64,000 bases of DNA, from the NCBI GenBank assembly GCA_900110595.1, contig FOEZ01000004.1:248001-312000 (forward strand), written 5' to 3'. Made by a program: the position numbers and the translations under genes. The stretch comes from Arthrobacter sp. OV608. Lineage in GTDB: Bacteria > Actinomycetota > Actinomycetes > Actinomycetales > Micrococcaceae. The notes beneath the pieces were generated by a model. The model did no database searches. It was not told the DNA's origin and worked only from the letters and a program-made list of their open reading frames with translations. Below are positions 24,793 to 32,444 of this stretch, piece by piece (the stretch's first letter is position 1; every line of letters starts with the position of its first letter).

Positions 24793-24846
24793 GTTAAGTT
24801 GACGAAACAATTGGGAAACTGAAGCGAAACTGCGTCTCCCTAGTCT
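24793..24846 (+). promoter_or_regulatory. GlnR-like box array and -10 of nirB
   Basis: GTTAA (24793), GAAAC (24804), GAAAC (24815) and GAAAC (24826) start every 11 bp, the phasing of GlnR boxes (gTnAc-n6-GaAAc). A -10-like TAGTCT begins at 24841, 15 bp after the last unit start. No good -35 hexamer is seen, as expected for an activator-dependent promoter. Confidence 0.65.
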
Positions 24847-24907
24847 GGATGGACACTCGTCACCAGAAGGCTGCAGGAAACACTGCGGCCCATGCGAAAG
24901 GCCCACA

Positions 24908-27550
24908 GTGACCGAACAGACTTCAAGCACAGAGACTCCGCGCCGCATCGTCGTCGCCGGCGGCGGCCCAGCGGCCCACCGTTTTGCGGACGCCATGCAT
25001 GCCCGCGGCATCGATGGCTGGCATGTCACGGTCCTCACCGAAGAAGCCCACCTCCCCTACGACAGGGTGGCGCTGTCCAAGGCCCTCACCGAAAAGGACG
25101 TGGACCTCACCTTGGGCACCGCCTCAATGTGGGACCATCCTTCCCTGGAGCTGAAGACAGGTGAGCGGGTAGTCAAGATCAATGCCGAAGCCAAGACGGT
25201 GGAAACCGCTGCCGGCAACATTTTCGAATACGACGAGCTGGTGGTGGCCACCGGCTCAAACGCAGCGCGCCTGCCCATCCCCGGTGCCGAGCACACCCAC
25301 GTCTACCGCACCCTCGAGGACGTGTGGGCCATCAACGAGGCAATCACCGGCCTCAGGGAAAAGCTGGGCCGCAAGGTCAACGCGGTGACCATCGGTGGTG
25401 GCCTCCTCGGGCTCGAGTCCGCGGCCGGCACCGAACAACTTGGCGCCAACCCCATTGTTATTGACGGTTCCCAGTGGCTGATGGCCACGCAGCTGGACGA
25501 AGGCGCGGGCCAGGCCATGGGCCGGCTCATCAAGTCCAAGGGCTTTGAGGTCCACGGCGGCGTCTTCCCGTCGGAAGTATTGTCGGACGACGACGGCCAG
25601 GTCACCGGCGTCCTGATGGCTGACGGCCGGGTCATCGATGCGGACATCGTGATTGTCGCCATCGGCGTGCGGCCCCGCGATGAACTGTTCCGCGCCGCCG
25701 AAGGCGAGGAGCAGGTGTTCAGCCTGGGCCAGCGCGGCGGTGTGGTCATCAACGACTACTGCGCCACCGAGGTGGACGGCATCTGGGCCATCGGCGAAGT
25801 CGCCAACTATGGCGGCATGTGCCTTGGCCTGGTGGCCCCCGCCAACACGATGGCGGAAATCGTTGCCGACCGTCTCCACGGCGGAGATGCCACCTTCCCC
25901 GGCTTTGACACCGCCACCAAGCTCAAGCTGTCCGGCGTCGACGTCGCCAGCTTCGGCGACGCTTTCGCCAAGACCGAACACGCCCTCGAAATCGTCTACG
26001 CCGACCCGGCACGCGGCGTCTACCAGAAGATCGTGACGACGGACGACGCCAAGACACTCCTGGGCGGCATCTTCGTCGGCGACGCCTCTCCGTACATGAG
26101 CCTGCGCCCGCTCCTGGGCCGCGAACTTCCCGCCGAGCCCGGCGCGTTCCTCAGCGCGGCCGGCGGCGGTGAGGCCCCCGAGACCGAACTGCCGGACGAC
26201 GCCACCCTCTGCTCCTGCAACAACGTCACCGCCGGGACCATCCGCGACGCCATCAAGGGCTGCGGCGCCTGCGATGGCAACGCCCCGATCCAGGAGCTCG
26301 GTGAGCTGAAGGGCTGCACCCGCGCCGGCACCCAGTGCGGTTCCTGTGTTCCCATGCTGAAGAAACTGCTCGAAACTGAACTGACCAAGTCCGGCGTCGA
26401 GGTGTCCAAGGCGCTCTGCGAGCACATCGAACTGTCCCGCCAGGAACTGTTCGACGCCATCCGTGTCCTGGAACTGACCTCCTTCGAAGAGATCATGGCC
26501 AAGTACGGCACGGGCGCCGGCTGCGATATCTGCAAGCCCACCATCGCCAACATCCTGGCCAGCCAGAACAGCGCCTACGTGCTCGATGCCGGCCGCGGCA
26601 CCCTGCAGGACACCAACGACCGCGCCCTGGCCAACATGCAGAAGGACGGCACCTACTCGGTGGTCCCCCGCATCGCCGGCGGCGAGATCACCCCCAGGAA
26701 GCTGGGCGTCATCGCGGCAGTGGCCGAAAAGTACAACCTGTACACCAAGATCACCGGCGGCCAGCGGATCGACATGTTCGGTGCCCGCCTGGAACAGCTC
26801 CCGGAGATCTGGAAGGAACTGGTGGACGCCGGCTTCGAATCCGGCCAGGCCTACGGCAAGAGCCTGCGCACCGTGAAGTCCTGCGTCGGCTCCACCTGGT
26901 GCCGGTTCGGCGTGCAGGACTCGGTGGCCATGGCGATCCAGCTGGAACTGCGGTACCGCGGCCTGCGCAGCCCGCACAAGCTCAAAATGGGGGTCTCCGG
27001 CTGTGCCCGTGAATGCGCCGAGGCCCGCGGCAAGGACGTGGGCGTGATCGCCACCGCCGACGGCTGGAACCTGTACGTCGGCGGCAACGGCGGCGCCACC
27101 CCCGCCCACGCCCAGCTCCTGGCCAAGGACCTCGACGACGAAACGCTGATCAAGTACATCGACCGCTACTTCATGTACTACATCCGCACTGCGGACCGCC
27201 TCCAGCGCACGGCGCGCTGGCAGGAGGAGCTCGACGGCGGCATCAAACACGTCGAGGACGTGGTGGTCAAGGACACCCTGGGCATCGCCGCGGACCTCGA
27301 GGCGGCCATGGCCAAGCACGTTGACACCTACATCGACGAATGGGCAGACACCCTCAAGGACCCCGAGCGCCTGCGCCGGTTCCGCTCCTTCGTCAACGCC
27401 CCCGACCAGAAGGATGACTCCATCACCTTCGTTCCGGACGAGCGCGGCCAGATGCGCCCCGCCACCCCGGAGGAGAAGGGCAAAGTCCTGATCGGGGCAT
27501 CCATCCCGGTCCGTCCCGGCTCGCCGGAACCCGTCAGGAACGAGGCATAG
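24908..27550 (+). CDS. nirB: Nitrite reductase (NADH) large subunit NirB
   Basis: Siroheme enzyme of 880 residues that reduces nitrite to ammonia with NADH in the cytoplasm. FAD site IVVAGGGPAAHRFADAM at the N terminus; NAD site TIGGGLLGLESAAG at about 160-175; BFD-like [2Fe-2S] domain at about 435-485 (LCSCNNVTAGTI ... CTRAGTQCGSC); a second Cys pair in AGCDICKP; the siroheme/[4Fe-4S] ligands are Cys-x5-Cys in CVGSTWC (about 658) and Cys-x3-Cys in VSGCARECAEARGKD. Length is normal. GTG start, GAAAGG about 8 nt upstream. First gene of nirB-cobA-nnaR. Confidence 0.96.
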   Translation: MTEQTSSTETPRRIVVAGGGPAAHRFADAMHARGIDGWHVTVLTEEAHLPYDRVALSKALTEKDVDLTLGTASMWDHPSLELKTGERVVKINAEAKTVETAAGNIFEYDELVVATGSNAARLPIPGAEHTHVYRTLEDVWAINEAITGLREKLGRKVNAVTIGGGLLGLESAAGTEQLGANPIVIDGSQWLMATQLDEGAGQAMGRLIKSKGFEVHGGVFPSEVLSDDDGQVTGVLMADGRVIDADIVIVAIGVRPRDELFRAAEGEEQVFSLGQRGGVVINDYCATEVDGIWAIGEVANYGGMCLGLVAPANTMAEIVADRLHGGDATFPGFDTATKLKLSGVDVASFGDAFAKTEHALEIVYADPARGVYQKIVTTDDAKTLLGGIFVGDASPYMSLRPLLGRELPAEPGAFLSAAGGGEAPETELPDDATLCSCNNVTAGTIRDAIKGCGACDGNAPIQELGELKGCTRAGTQCGSCVPMLKKLLETELTKSGVEVSKALCEHIELSRQELFDAIRVLELTSFEEIMAKYGTGAGCDICKPTIANILASQNSAYVLDAGRGTLQDTNDRALANMQKDGTYSVVPRIAGGEITPRKLGVIAAVAEKYNLYTKITGGQRIDMFGARLEQLPEIWKELVDAGFESGQAYGKSLRTVKSCVGSTWCRFGVQDSVAMAIQLELRYRGLRSPHKLKMGVSGCARECAEARGKDVGVIATADGWNLYVGGNGGATPAHAQLLAKDLDDETLIKYIDRYFMYYIRTADRLQRTARWQEELDGGIKHVEDVVVKDTLGIAADLEAAMAKHVDTYIDEWADTLKDPERLRRFRSFVNAPDQKDDSITFVPDERGQMRPATPEEKGKVLIGASIPVRPGSPEPVRNEA

Positions 27551-27552
27551 AC

Positions 27553-28587
27553 ATGCAGCTCAGCATCGACCTCACCGGCCGCGACGTCCTCGTGGCCGGC
27601 TCGGACCACGCAGCCCGGCAGGCGGTGCGCCGCTACCAGGCGGCCGGCGCCGTGGTCTACCGCCTCAGCACCCCGCAGGGCGCAGGCCATGACGGCCCCC
27701 TGCCCGAGCGCCCCTTCCTGGTGGCAGCGGTCGACGACGGCCAGCCGGGCTGGGAGCCGCTGCTGGACCGGTGCCGTGCAGCCGGCATCCCCGTGGCCGT
27801 GGAACCTGCTGCCGGACCGGTCGGCCACGTCACCCTCGTGGGCGGCGGACCCGGAACCACCGAACTGCTCACTGTGGGCGCCATCAAGGCGCTGCGCGAT
27901 GCCGACGTCGTCTTTTATGACCGGCTGGCCCCCTGCCAGGACCTGCCGCAGCTGACCTCGGCCGAACTCGTGGATGTGGGCAAGAAGCCCGGGCACCACA
28001 AAGTCGGCCAGGCCGACATCGAAAAGCTCATGGTGGAAAGCGCCCTCGCGGGCAACAACGTGGTGCGGCTCAAAGGCGGCGATCCGTACGTCTTTGGCCG
28101 CGGCGGCGAGGAGGTCGCCTCCTGCGTGGCAGCCGGCGTCCCGGTCCGCGTCATTTCGGGTGTCACCAGCGCCATCTCCGTCCCCGCGGCGGCCGGAATC
28201 CCGGTCACCCACCGCGAAGTGAGCCACATGTTCACCGTGGTCTCCGGGCACGCCCCGCTGACCGAAAAGGAGCACCAGCACCTGGCCGGACTGGGCGGAA
28301 CCATCGTTGTGCTGATGGGCATCGGCACCCTGCACCAGCTTGCCGCAGGCCTCCGCCGGGCAGGAATGCGCACGGACATGCCCATGGCCGTTGTTGAACG
28401 TGGCTACCGGCCCGGACAGCGCACCACCATCGCGGACCTCGGCAGCATCACCACTGCGGCCGCCGGCTGCAGCAACCCGGCTGTGCTGGTCATCGGCGAG
28501 GTGGTGCGGGTGGCGGAAGCCAACCGCGGGCATGCTGAGGCCGCCGCCGACCTGGACAGGCTGGCGGCCTCGCTGCTGGGCTCGTGA
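27553..28587 (+). CDS. cobA: Uroporphyrinogen-III C-methyltransferase (SUMT) with degenerate N-terminal domain
   Basis: Methyltransferase of 344 residues that converts uroporphyrinogen III to precorrin-2 with two SAM, the branch to siroheme needed by NirB. SUMT motifs: VGGGPGTTELLTVGA at about 95-110, FYDRL, and VVRLKGGDPYVFGRGGEE. The first 90 residues (MQLSIDLTGRDVLVAG ...) recall the NAD-binding precorrin-2 dehydrogenase domain of CysG but are much shorter and lack the glycine-rich signature, so oxidation and iron insertion probably fall to another protein. Two bases separate it from nirB and its stop overlaps a possible start of nnaR. Confidence 0.93.
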   Translation: MQLSIDLTGRDVLVAGSDHAARQAVRRYQAAGAVVYRLSTPQGAGHDGPLPERPFLVAAVDDGQPGWEPLLDRCRAAGIPVAVEPAAGPVGHVTLVGGGPGTTELLTVGAIKALRDADVVFYDRLAPCQDLPQLTSAELVDVGKKPGHHKVGQADIEKLMVESALAGNNVVRLKGGDPYVFGRGGEEVASCVAAGVPVRVISGVTSAISVPAAAGIPVTHREVSHMFTVVSGHAPLTEKEHQHLAGLGGTIVVLMGIGTLHQLAAGLRRAGMRTDMPMAVVERGYRPGQRTTIADLGSITTAAAGCSNPAVLVIGEVVRVAEANRGHAEAAADLDRLAASLLGS

Positions 28588-28601
28588 AAGGATTGACCTC
28601 C

Positions 28602-29750
28602 ATGAATGCTCTTGCACCGGCCGAAGCACCCCAGGTCGAGGAAACGCCAGAGGCAGCCGAAGCACCGCTGGAGGGTTTCCGCATCGGTGTCACCTCGGAC
28701 CGGCGGTCCCAGGACCTGATCGAGGCCCTCGAACGCCGCGGCGCTGAGGTACTGCACGCCCCCGCCCTGAAGATCGCCCCGGTGCAGGAGGACATGCGCC
28801 TCATCGACGACACCCGCGCCATCATCGCGGCCAAGCCGGACCTGTGCATCGCCACCACCGCTTACGGCATGCGCCGCTGGTGCGAAGCCGCGGATTCCTT
28901 CGGCATCGGCGACGAGCTGCTGGAAACCCTCGGAGCGTGCCGGATGTTCGTCCGCGGCCCCAAAGCCCGCGGTGCCGTGCGCGCGGCCGGCCTTGCCGAC
29001 GTCGGAATCAGCAGCGACGAAACCACCGCAACGCTGGTGGACATGCTGCTCACCGAGGGCGTCCGCGGCAAGACCGTGGCCGTGCAGCTGCACGGGTACA
29101 CGGATGTCCGGCAGCTGGAGCGCCTGCGCATGTCCGGCGCCACCGTCCTGACGGTCACCCCATACCGCTGGGTGAAGCCCGACGGCGAGGACAAGCTTCC
29201 CCGCCTCATCGAGGCGGTGTGCAGTGGAAACCTGGACGTCCTGACCTTCACCAGCGCGCCTGCTGTCGACGCCCTGTGGAGCACTGCCCATGAGATGGGC
29301 GTCTACAAGCAGCTGATCGAGAGCCTGAAGACGAACGTGACCACGGCCGTGGTGGGTCCGGTGACCGCGCAGCCGCTGCTGGACGCCGGCATCACACCCC
29401 TGATCCCGGAACGCTTCCGGATGGGCGCCTTGATCAGGCTGGTGTGCGAGCACCTCGCACTGAACCATGTCCGGCGGCTGGACACCAGGTCCGGCAAGAT
29501 CGAGCTGCGCGGCAGGAGCCTGCGCATCGATGGCCAGCCGGTGGAACTGGCGCCCGCTCCGCTGCTGCTCCTCCGGGCGCTGCTGGGTGCCGGCGGCGCG
29601 GTCCTGTCCCGCGAATCCCTGTCCGACCTGCTGGAACTCCGAGGTTCGGTCCACGCGCTGGACATGACCGTGAGCCGGCTCCGTTCTTCGCTGCCCGACG
29701 GCCGCCTCGTGGAAACTGTGGTGAAGCGCGGCTACCGTATCCGCGTCTAG
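28602..29750 (+). CDS. nnaR: NnaR-type regulator: uroporphyrinogen-III synthase-like domain fused to winged helix
   Basis: Protein of 382 residues with an N-terminal HemD-like domain at about 24-270 (FRIGVTSDRRSQDLIEALERRG, VAVQLHGYTDVRQLE, LTFTSAPAVDALW, VVGPVTAQPLLDAGI) and a C-terminal winged helix of the OmpR class at about 290-380 (LLRALLGAGGAVLSRESL, ALDMTVSRLRSSL, VETVVKRGYRIRV). In Streptomyces and mycobacteria such fusions (NnaR) co-activate nitrate and nitrite assimilation with GlnR; position after nirB-cobA fits. Whether it still makes uroporphyrinogen III is open. ATG at 28602 is preferred because AAAGGA lies 9 nt upstream; GTG at 28584 overlaps cobA. Confidence 0.9.
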   Translation: MNALAPAEAPQVEETPEAAEAPLEGFRIGVTSDRRSQDLIEALERRGAEVLHAPALKIAPVQEDMRLIDDTRAIIAAKPDLCIATTAYGMRRWCEAADSFGIGDELLETLGACRMFVRGPKARGAVRAAGLADVGISSDETTATLVDMLLTEGVRGKTVAVQLHGYTDVRQLERLRMSGATVLTVTPYRWVKPDGEDKLPRLIEAVCSGNLDVLTFTSAPAVDALWSTAHEMGVYKQLIESLKTNVTTAVVGPVTAQPLLDAGITPLIPERFRMGALIRLVCEHLALNHVRRLDTRSGKIELRGRSLRIDGQPVELAPAPLLLLRALLGAGGAVLSRESLSDLLELRGSVHALDMTVSRLRSSLPDGRLVETVVKRGYRIRV

Positions 29751-29768
29751 TGCCTGCGGTGCACCGCT

Positions 29769-29800
29769 CAAAGTGCCCGGGCATTGCCCCGGGCACTTTG
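29769..29800 (+). terminator. Hairpin terminator after nnaR
   Basis: A perfect 13-bp stem (29769-29781 with 29788-29800) around a 6-nt loop begins 19 bp after the nnaR stop; T run is short (CTTTGT). Confidence 0.8.
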
Positions 29801-29809
29801 TACATGGCG

Positions 29810-29829
29810 GGTGCACGTCGAATGTGTCC
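29810..29829 (+). promoter_or_regulatory. Shared upstream element (copy 2)
   Basis: GGTGCA-n4-GAATGTGTCC, the counterpart of the element at 24725-24742 before nirB. Position relative to the downstream start codon is almost the same (176 against 166 bp). Confidence 0.4.
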
Positions 29830-29864
29830 GTTTCTGCCTGGATGAGAGGCACGTCACGGGTTCT

Positions 29865-29950
29865 GTTACCGGCCGGTAAAAACTGGCGAACACGGACCCG
29901 CTAAACGGCAACTGAGGGGAAACACCCCGGAAAAAGCAGGGTCCTACGCT
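29865..29950 (+). promoter_or_regulatory. GlnR-like boxes and -10 of the NirB-like flavoprotein gene
   Basis: Upstream pair GTTAC (29865)-n6-GTAAA (29876). Promoter-proximal set GCAAC (29908), GAAAC (29919), GAAAA (29930), again every 11 bp. A -10-like TACGCT begins at 29945, 15 bp after the last unit start, matching the narK and nirB promoters. Confidence 0.55.
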
Positions 29951-30004
29951 GGGTCCATCACGAAGTTCCGGCCGTTCACCGGCCGCCAGCGAAAGGGCCA
30001 GCAC

Positions 30005-30892
30005 ATGTCCGCTCCGGCACCCTCCACCTCCACTGTTCCCGCCACCCGCATCGTCATTGCGGGGGCAGGACCTGCCGCCCAGGCTCTGGTCAGCCAGCTC
30101 AACCGTGCACGGTTCACGGGAACCATCACGGTGCTGAGCAACCGGGACGACACTCCCGAGGAGCTGCTGGAGCTGGCGCTGCTCCCCCAGGTCTCGGTGC
30201 GGTTTGGCCAGCCGGCCAGCCACATTGACCCGGAGAACCGGACGGTGGCAACGGCGGACGGCATGGAATTCAGCTACGACCAGCTGGTCATCGCCACCGG
30301 ATCCGCACCGGTGGCCAGCCCGGTGGAGGGCGCCAGCCGCTGCCTGAGCTACTCCACCATCGACGACGCCGCCCGCATCGGCGAGGCTGTCAGCGAAGTC
30401 ACCCGGGAACTGGGCCGGCGGCCGCTGGGGATCCTGGTGGGCACGGGTGCCGCGGCCGGCCAGGCTGAAGCCGTGCTCCGTGCCAGGGGCGTGCGGCCCA
30501 TCCGCACTACGGCCCGGCCGGCCGCCGTTATGCCCCATGCTTCAGAGTCAGGCTTCGCGGCTTCCGGTGTGGTCTTCGAAGACGGCAGCAGCATGTACGG
30601 CGACCTGGTGGTCCTGGCCGAGGAGCGGGTGTCCCGGGACGGGCTGGCTGCCAGCGCGGGACTGCAGACAGCGGCCAGCGGCGGGATTGTCATCAGCAAG
30701 GACTTCCGGACGTCCGTCCCGGGAATCTGGGCCCTCGGCGATGCGGCAGCGTTCGACGGCGTCCGGCTGGGCCTGCTGGTCGCCGCGGCTTCCGCAGCGG
30801 GCGCCTGCGCCACGCAGCTGCTCACTGCCGCATCCGCTCCGTCCGCTCCTCCCGCTCCTTCCGCACCCTCCGCACTGCCGGCCGCCGCCTGA
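30005..30892 (+). CDS. NirB-like FAD-dependent oxidoreductase, short orphan form
   Basis: Flavoprotein of 295 residues related to the N-terminal FAD/NAD part of NirB: compare RIVIAGAGPAAQALVSQL here with RIVVAGGGPAAHRF in NirB. A second FAD contact is present (GIWALGDAAAFDGVRLGL), and LVIATGSAPV closes the first half. The NAD-binding loop is degenerate (GILVGTGAAAGQAEA), and about 100 residues usual for this class are missing, as are the [2Fe-2S] and siroheme domains. The tail is a low-complexity Pro/Ser/Ala stretch. AAAGGG lies 8 nt before the ATG. Promoter elements like those of nirB suggest a role in nitrogen assimilation, perhaps regulatory or electron transfer; unproven. Confidence 0.8.
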   Translation: MSAPAPSTSTVPATRIVIAGAGPAAQALVSQLNRARFTGTITVLSNRDDTPEELLELALLPQVSVRFGQPASHIDPENRTVATADGMEFSYDQLVIATGSAPVASPVEGASRCLSYSTIDDAARIGEAVSEVTRELGRRPLGILVGTGAAAGQAEAVLRARGVRPIRTTARPAAVMPHASESGFAASGVVFEDGSSMYGDLVVLAEERVSRDGLAASAGLQTAASGGIVISKDFRTSVPGIWALGDAAAFDGVRLGLLVAAASAAGACATQLLTAASAPSAPPAPSAPSALPAAA

Positions 30893-30894
30893 GC

Positions 30895-30961
30895 AGCAAC
30901 GCGCGGTCACTTACGGCCCGATAATCCGTCCGCATAGGGCCGGAAGTGACCCCGCGTTGCT
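30895..30961. repeat. Long palindromic intergenic repeat, possible terminator
   Basis: Arms 30895-30919 and 30937-30961 are inverted repeats of 25 bp with two mismatches around a 17-nt loop, starting 2 bp after the flavoprotein stop. The right arm matches 22359-22382, so this is a dispersed element; here it can also form a terminator-like hairpin. Confidence 0.75.
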
Positions 30962-30988
30962 CTGTGGCAAGATGGTTCCGAAACGAGG

Positions 30989-31008
30989 CAGGGCGTCACA
31001 ACGCCCTG
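30989..31008 (+). other. Leader hairpin of deoC
   Basis: CAGGGCG-n6-CGCCCTG (30989-30995 with 31002-31008) lies 28 bp before the deoC start. It may stabilise the leader or mark an upstream stop signal; no T tract follows. Confidence 0.4.
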
Positions 31009-31036
31009 GCCTATCGGCCCCTTCGAGAGGACCATC

Positions 31037-31762
31037 ATGAGCAACGAAGCCACCCCTTCCGTTCAAACAGCCGCATCCGGCGCCCCGGACTCCGGCAGCA
31101 TCGCGTCATTCATCGACCACACGCTGCTGAAGCCGGAAGCTGGTGAGTCCGACGTCCTCAAAGTGTGTGCCGAAGCCGCTGAATACCGCTTCAAGTCCGT
31201 GTGCGTGAACCCCATCTGGGTCAAGACCGTGAAGAAGGCCCTGAAGGGTTCCGGCGTCCTCACTTGCTCCGTGGTGGGTTTCCCGCTGGGCGCCACGCCC
31301 ACGGACGTCAAGACGTTCGAGGCCCGCGGGGCGGTGCTGGACGGCGCCGACGAAGTGGATATGGTCATCAACATCGCAGCCGCCCGGGCCGGGGACAAGG
31401 GCGCGCTGGTTGAGGACATCACGTCGGTGGCGGAGGCTGTCCACGCCAGCGGTGCCATCCTGAAGGTCATCATCGAAACGGCGCTGCTCACGGACAGCCA
31501 GAAGGTTCTCGCGTGTGAGGCCGCCGTGGAAGCCGGCGCCGATTTCGTCAAGACCTCCACCGGCTTCAACGGCGGAGGCGCCACCGCCGAGGACATCGCC
31601 CTGATGCGCCGCACGGTAGGTCCCGGCCTTGGCGTCAAGGCCTCCGGCGGCGTGCGTTCCCTCGAGGACGCGCAGGCTATGATTGCAGCAGGTGCAACAC
31701 GTATTGGTGCCAGCTCCGGCATCGCCATCGTCAAGGGTGAACAGGGTTCATCCTCCTACTGA
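31037..31762 (+). CDS. deoC: Deoxyribose-phosphate aldolase
   Basis: Class I aldolase of 241 residues that splits 2-deoxyribose-5-phosphate into acetaldehyde and glyceraldehyde-3-phosphate in nucleoside catabolism. TIM-barrel motifs: [11 protein letters not shown] at the N terminus, [32 protein letters not shown] with the catalytic Asp, [15 protein letters not shown] with the Schiff-base Lys, and [13 protein letters not shown] with the second Lys. The N-terminal 20 residues (Ser/Ala-rich) extend beyond the usual start. GAGAGGA lies 6-8 nt before the ATG. Together with purine phosphorylase it completes deoxynucleoside salvage. Confidence 0.96.
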   Translation: MSNEATPSVQTAASGAPDSGSIASFIDHTLLKPEAGESDVLKVCAEAAEYRFKSVCVNPIWVKTVKKALKGSGVLTCSVVGFPLGATPTDVKTFEARGAVLDGADEVDMVINIAAARAGDKGALVEDITSVAEAVHASGAILKVIIETALLTDSQKVLACEAAVEAGADFVKTSTGFNGGGATAEDIALMRRTVGPGLGVKASGGVRSLEDAQAMIAAGATRIGASSGIAIVKGEQGSSSY

Positions 31763-31814
31763 CGGCAACCGGAGCCGCCACAGATTGAAGGCCCCCGCGG
31801 CCAAGGAGGAATGA

Positions 31815-32078
31815 ATGTCCAGCAAGATCACGGCTTCCAGCCACGGCCCGGCGTCTCACGAAGGGGAACTCCGGACCCCGCAGAACGAGAACAAGCTCGG
31901 CACCAGCATCATCCTCTTTGTGGTCTGCATGGCCCTGTTCCTCGGCGCCATCTATTCCCTGTCCTTCCTGACGCTCGGCAACCCGTGGCCCATGGCTGTT
32001 TGCCTGGCGCTGTTCGCCCTGGCGTACTGGATCCCGCAGACCATCCTGGGCCGCTCGGACTCCGCCGGCGAGCACTAA
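31815..32078 (+). CDS. Small two-helix membrane protein
   Basis: Hypothetical membrane protein of 87 residues. A polar N terminus of about 28 residues (MSSKITASSHGPASHEGE ...) is followed by two membrane helices, IILFVVCMALFLGAIYSL and PMAVCLALFALAYWIP, and a short polar tail. AAGGAGGA precedes ATG codons at 31811 and 31815 in different frames; the 31815 frame gives the membrane protein, the other has no recognisable features. It lies 52 bp after deoC and is followed by a near-perfect terminator. No function is suggested by the sequence. Confidence 0.75.
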   Translation: MSSKITASSHGPASHEGELRTPQNENKLGTSIILFVVCMALFLGAIYSLSFLTLGNPWPMAVCLALFALAYWIPQTILGRSDSAGEH

Positions 32079-32091
32079 TCCCACAGCAGAC

Positions 32092-32126
32092 AAGAGACCC
32101 CCTGGACGATGTCCAGGGGGTCTCTT
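32092..32126. terminator. Strong bidirectional hairpin terminator
   Basis: A perfect 16-bp stem (32092-32107 with 32111-32126) closes a 3-nt loop. It follows the small membrane protein gene; before the insertion of the 32,178-36,768 element it would also have lain just downstream of the minus-strand hydrolase gene. Confidence 0.9.
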
Positions 32127-32172
32127 GCATTTGGCGCACGCGCTGGCAGGCTGGCACCGGGTGTTTGCGGGA

Positions 32173-32177
32173 TTAGA
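32173..32177. repeat. Target-site duplication, left copy (TTAGA)
   Basis: Five bases directly outside the left inverted repeat, identical to 36769-36773. Confidence 0.85.
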
Positions 32178-32202
32178 CGTCATTTTCAGAAGCTGACCGC
32201 AC
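32178..32202 (+). repeat. Left outer terminal inverted repeat
   Basis: 25 bp, first base C where T is usual. A subterminal 20-bp unit ATGTCAGAAGTCCTCTGCAC (32206-32225) follows, as in the transposase-binding repeats of Tn402-family ends. Confidence 0.85.
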
Positions 32203-32249
32203 AGAATGTCAGAAGTCCTCTGCACAAGTGTCATTAGGCGTGGGAAAAA

Positions 32250-32274
32250 AGTCGTTTTCCGAAGTCGTCCGCAC
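32250..32274 (+). repeat. Left inner terminal-type inverted repeat
   Basis: A second Tn402-like end, GTCGTTTTCCGAAG at its start and CCGCAC at its end, with its own subterminal unit at 32278-32297. It pairs with 36402-36426. No target duplication is seen at this inner pair. Confidence 0.75.
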
Positions 32275-32444
32275 GGAATGTCAGAAGTCGTCGGCACAAC
32301 CGTTCCTGGCCCGGAAGTGGATCGGCCTACTGGCGGCCAGTGAACAATGATTCTCCAAGCCGTCCCAACCTATTCAGGACTAATTTGCGGTGGATATGCT
32401 GCGGAAACCGGGCCGGCCGCGGCTCGCAAGACAGGGGGACCGCT

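Noticed and set aside
25256..27319. Open frame of 687 codons opposite nirB
   Set aside because: Antisense to conserved NirB motifs; no ribosome site and no family features.
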